Shown here in pieces: positions 4,792-6,293 of a DNA stretch of 6,293 bases (position 1 is the stretch's first letter; the number at the start of each line of letters is the position of its first letter). Source of the stretch: Rickettsiales bacterium. Its GTDB lineage: Bacteria > Pseudomonadota > Alphaproteobacteria > Rickettsiales > UBA1997. The notes below the pieces were generated by a model. That model had not been told where the DNA came from. It did no database searches and saw only the letters and a list, made by a program, of their open reading frames with translations. Location of the stretch: contig JAITAR010000018.1 in assembly GCA_031284025.1 (NCBI GenBank), positions 1 to 6,293 on the forward strand, in the 5' to 3' direction. The translations under genes and the position numbers were made by a program.

Positions 4792-6293
4792 CTAGCAGAA
4801 CTTATTATCCCAGTCACTCTTCTCACTGTACAACGACTCGAGCTCGCCCATAAGACTTTTTCTCCTCTTCTCGTCGTTATTCTTTAACGCCAACTCCTTT
4901 ATTTCAATTTCGAGCGTGAAAACGTTTCTCTCTAAAATCAAACTATATAAATACTTTAAATTATCTTCGATAGAATTTCCAGTAAATTTGGAACTACCAA
5001 AAACATATTCCCTAAAATCATTTTTTTCAAGTAGATCAAATAAAAAATCTTTATCAGCAACTCTGCCACATTCAACGGCTCTGCCAAAAATATCTATGAT
5101 AGCATTAGCATCCTGACTCATAAAATTTATTTTAGACACATCAATGCCATGCACCTGAATAACTCTATCCAAAAGTTCCAAATTCGCAGTCAAAATATAA
5201 AAAATATGCTTTTCTACACTCATAACACTATTTTTTAGATTTTCTATGCTACTAGGAGAATTGGCTGAAGCCAATGTTATTTTATGATCCACCGAATTTG
5301 CGTCAGCTTTTAAGCTCAAAAGCCTATTTCTGCCAAAAACTTTTCCCGTACTCTTGGACCTTCCGAGGAGAAATAGACGATTTCTATAAAAATTCCTAAA
5401 ATTCTTCGAAACTACATCATTCTTGATTTCCTCTGTAATTTCATTTAGCCTAGCTTCCAACTTACTTTTCTGCTCGGGTATGATGTCTACATCGTCGGGA
5501 AATAGCCCCGTTTCCCTCAATTCGCTAATCCATAGAAATTCAGATAGGGCAAGACAATTACCTCCATCCTTTATAAACTTTATGAAATGATTTTTCCCCA
5601 GAGATCTTATCAAACTATCTGGATCCTGATTATTTGGCAGACAGGCAATTTTTATATTTTTTTTCGGCGTAATCATGGATAGAACTATCAGAGCCAATCT
5701 TTTTGATGCATTTTGACCAGCTAAATCACCGTCAAAACATACAACTATCTCATCTGTAATTTTCCACAGCTTTTCCAGCTGCTGTGATGTAACGGCCGTA
5801 CCCATGGGAGCAACCACATTTTCGATACCATTGGCACACAGACTTAAAACATCAAGATTACCTTCCACAAGAATTGCGCGTCTACTATCATGTATAGCTT
5901 TTTTTGCAAAGAAATAGTTAAATAGCACGTCACTTTTGTGGTAGATAGGAGTCTCCGGAGAATTCATATATTTGGGCAGCGCATCCTCCTCTATGACTCT
6001 ACCGGTGAAGGCTATAACCTTTCCAGAATCTCCAAAAACTGGAAACATTACTCTATTTCTAAATTTATCGTAGGCGGATCTTTCATTTTTAGCCACAACA
6101 CCAGCGGTTATCATATCCTCTTCGCTGAAATTCAATTTTTTCAAATGGCCTATGAGATCATTAAAACTATTTGGAGCAAAACCCAGTTTAAACTTTTCTA
6201 TGGCCCTTTCATCCAATCCTCTTCTTTTGACATAATTTAATCCAACAACTCCTCTAGGACTTAGGAGATAGCGATGAAAAAAATCACAGGCGT
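4792..6293 (-). CDS. dnaG: DNA primase DnaG, N-terminus cut by window edge
   Basis: Synthesises RNA primers for lagging-strand replication, working with the DnaB helicase. The frame is open from the right edge to the TAG at 4792: 499 visible residues, starting ACDFFHRYLLSPRG. A TTG at 6216 is an internal Leu in RRGLDE, not a start. The missing part should be the roughly 100-residue zinc-binding (CHC2-type) domain. Visible: the primase core (RNRVMFPVFGDSGKVIAFTGR, visible residues about 78-98, with KYMNSPETPIYHK after it); the TOPRIM fold at about 136-225, with VEGNLDV (catalytic Glu at about 143), MGTAVTS, CFDGDLAG (metal-binding DGD at about 187-189) and DPDSLIR; then a diverged C-terminal helical part where the DnaB-binding domain belongs. 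Most primases have EGYMDV where this has EGNLDV; the acidic residues are kept. It sits directly upstream of rpoD, as in many proteobacteria. Confidence 0.96.
   Translation of the reverse strand, partial: ACDFFHRYLLSPRGVVGLNYVKRRGLDERAIEKFKLGFAPNSFNDLIGHLKKLNFSEEDMITAGVVAKNERSAYDKFRNRVMFPVFGDSGKVIAFTGRVIEEDALPKYMNSPETPIYHKSDVLFNYFFAKKAIHDSRRAILVEGNLDVLSLCANGIENVVAPMGTAVTSQQLEKLWKITDEIVVCFDGDLAGQNASKRLALIVLSMITPKKNIKIACLPNNQDPDSLIRSLGKNHFIKFIKDGGNCLALSEFLWISELRETGLFPDDVDIIPEQKSKLEARLNEITEEIKNDVVSKNFRNFYRNRLFLLGRSKSTGKVFGRNRLLSLKADANSVDHKITLASANSPSSIENLKNSVMSVEKHIFYILTANLELLDRVIQVHGIDVSKINFMSQDANAIIDIFGRAVECGRVADKDFLFDLLEKNDFREYVFGSSKFTGNSIEDNLKYLYSLILERNVFTLEIEIKELALKNNDEKRRKSLMGELESLYSEKSDWDNKFC

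Noticed and set aside
6214..6216. TTG as the dnaG start codon
   Set aside because: The frame continues open to the window edge, and the upstream residues (FFHRYLLSPRG ... YVKRRG) match the primase family, so this TTG is an internal leucine.
5938..6240. Plus-strand open frame of 100 codons opposite dnaG
   Set aside because: It is a shadow of the DnaG core; the minus frame carries conserved primase motifs throughout.

Overview
The window reads as a piece of an AT-rich alphaproteobacterial genome. Evidence for this is the tightly spaced dnaG-rpoD pair, a primary sigma factor with regions 1.1 and 1.2 and a long acidic non-conserved region, and a class II tRNA nucleotidyltransferase with sequence blocks (TDGRHA, RRDFT, EDHLRILRFFRF) that I associate with alphaproteobacterial Cca. 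Base composition and the odd low-complexity exported protein would fit a host-associated member (Rickettsiales or Holosporales type), but that finer placement is a guess.

Layout, left to right. Positions 1-753 (minus strand) hold the 5' part of an unusual gene: a Sec-type signal peptide followed by about 207 residues made almost only of Glu, Lys and Arg. It is built from four successive in-frame tandem repeat arrays and runs off the left edge. It has its own near-perfect sigma70 promoter at 788-816. Next is folA (dihydrofolate reductase, minus, 852-1355). A 116-bp divergent spacer separates it from cca (plus, 1472-2710), and the best promoter candidates for the two genes share one palindromic TTGCAA -35 element. 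cca converges on rpoD (minus, 2728-4764) with a 17-bp gap. Upstream of rpoD, 27 bp away, is dnaG (minus, 4792-6293), which enters from the right edge without its zinc-binding N-terminus.

Four of the five genes are housekeeping: DnaG lays replication primers, RpoD directs core RNA polymerase to TTGACA/TATAAT-type promoters, Cca matures tRNA 3' ends, and FolA regenerates tetrahydrofolate. The candidate promoters found here suit the RpoD encoded here, whose -10 and -35 reading helices look canonical. The one element that is not routine is the exported E/K/R-rich protein and the roughly 620-bp homopurine/homopyrimidine DNA that encodes it. I see no RNA genes, CRISPR arrays, insertion sequences or defence genes.
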